64,000 bases of DNA, taken from NCBI RefSeq assembly GCF_000526515.1, contig NZ_JAGF01000001.1:2418001-2482000 (forward strand), read 5' to 3'. The notes beneath the pieces are model-generated. The model was not told where the DNA came from. It worked only from the letters and a program-made list of their open reading frames with translations, and ran no database searches. Positions 63,545 to 64,000 of the stretch are shown here, one piece after another (position 1 is the first letter of the stretch; every line of letters begins with the position of its first letter). Made by a program: the position numbers and the translations under genes. This stretch comes from Cellulomonas sp. KRMCY2. GTDB taxonomy: Bacteria; Actinomycetota; Actinomycetes; Actinomycetales; Cellulomonadaceae.

Positions 63545-64000
63545 ATGGACCTGCAGTCGTTGAAGTACTTCCAGTTCGTGGCGATGTACCGGAACTTCAG
63601 CAAGGCGGCCGAGCACTTCTACATCGGCCAGCCCGCGCTGAGCCGTCAGATTGCGGGCCTGGAGAAGGAGCTGGGCGTCCAGCTCTTCAACCGGGACACC
63701 CGCAACGTCGACCTCACCGAGGCCGGTCGGGTGCTCTACGCGCACGTCGACCTGCTGCTGCGGCACCACGAGCACGTGCTGTCCCTGCTGGACGCCGCGA
63801 AGCGGGGCTTCGAAGGCCACCTGAGCATCGCGGCGGTGCGCGACTTCAGCCCGCTGTTCACCGCCTTCGTGGAGCACTTCATGCAGGACTACCCGAACGT
63901 GCACACCCGGGTGGAGGACGTGCCGTTCGACGAGCTCTCCGAAAGCATCATCCACGGCGTCTACGACGCCGCGTTCACCCTCGACTACGCGGTGCCGAAC
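63545..64000 (+). CDS. LysR-family regulator (cut by window end)
   Basis: The first 152 codons from ATG 63545 (AAGGAGG upstream). N-terminal helix-turn-helix: SLKYFQFVAMYRNFSKAAEH, IGQPALSRQIAGLEKELG, LFNRDTRNVDLTEAGRVL. A linker helix and the start of the effector domain (HLSIAAVRDFSPLFTAFVEH) follow. It is divergent from the butyrate-kinase-led operon and so the likely activator of the island, responding to its substrate or an intermediate. The remaining half lies beyond 64000. Confidence 0.9.
   Translation, partial: MDLQSLKYFQFVAMYRNFSKAAEHFYIGQPALSRQIAGLEKELGVQLFNRDTRNVDLTEAGRVLYAHVDLLLRHHEHVLSLLDAAKRGFEGHLSIAAVRDFSPLFTAFVEHFMQDYPNVHTRVEDVPFDELSESIIHGVYDAAFTLDYAVPN

Overview
The window is high-GC actinobacterial DNA (Actinomycetota). 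Evidence: GC-rich third positions throughout, frequent GTG starts, DUF1206, CsbD and GPGG-motif small proteins, a BTAD regulator, a DHA2 exporter and an actinobacterial set of IS families. A member of the Micrococcales is my best guess, with low confidence. No rRNA gene, CRISPR array or replication origin was seen.

Layout. 1-9600: an accessory zone. An ABC-2 drug-type exporter operon (1713-5146) is divergent from its TetR gene (5241-5852). It ends in a broken FAD monooxygenase and is flanked by ISL3-family pieces; a complete IS5/IS427-group element (8317-9285) follows. 9638-14420: a BTAD-domain protein, then a lipid-phosphate block (diacylglycerol-kinase-type protein, two PAP2 phosphatases) and a DUF1206 membrane protein. 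14563-18767: an IS graveyard with IS1634 pieces and a 199-bp duplication. It also holds two small stress or membrane genes and an AT-richer, probably acquired cis-prenyltransferase-like gene (17399-18058). 18909-27952: a coherent sugar-acid locus. A GntR regulator, an ABC importer, an enolase-superfamily dehydratase, an HpaI-type aldolase, tartronate-semialdehyde reductase, glycerate kinase and hydroxypyruvate isomerase together predict import of a sugar acid and conversion to pyruvate and phosphoglycerate.

28082-31107: remains of an integrated element. A tyrosine integrase with four one-base shifts lies beside the 3' half of an initiator tRNA, followed by IS481 and IS3 relics. 31142-47270: catabolic and efflux units, each with its own regulator (esterase/TetR/SDR, TetR/MFS, SDR/TetR, MMPL/TetR, MarR/quinone oxidoreductase). 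Also here are a flavoheme-type reductase and a response regulator whose kinase is reduced to a stump. Relics of GH3, ISL3, IS481, an ABC permease and an SDR lie between them.

47273-63362: the most unusual region. A one-directional run of genes, several overlapping by 1-4 bases, faces a divergent LysR gene (63545 onward, cut by the window end). It encodes butyrate kinase, a beta-keto-acid cleavage enzyme, a phosphotriesterase-type lactonase, phosphate butyryltransferase, two thiolases, two CoA-transferases and a 2-enoate-reductase-like flavoprotein. It also encodes a 4-hydroxybutyryl-CoA dehydratase with all four iron-sulfur ligands, a 3-hydroxybutyryl-CoA dehydrogenase and an OFA-type transporter. 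Inferred role: a lactone or hydroxy/keto acid is opened, cleaved and thioesterified. Carbon then leaves as acetyl-CoA, and one acyl-CoA is cashed in as ATP through acyl phosphate. The chemistry resembles fermentative amino-acid or 4-hydroxybutyrate catabolism in anaerobes, but the diagnostic lysine-pathway genes are absent.
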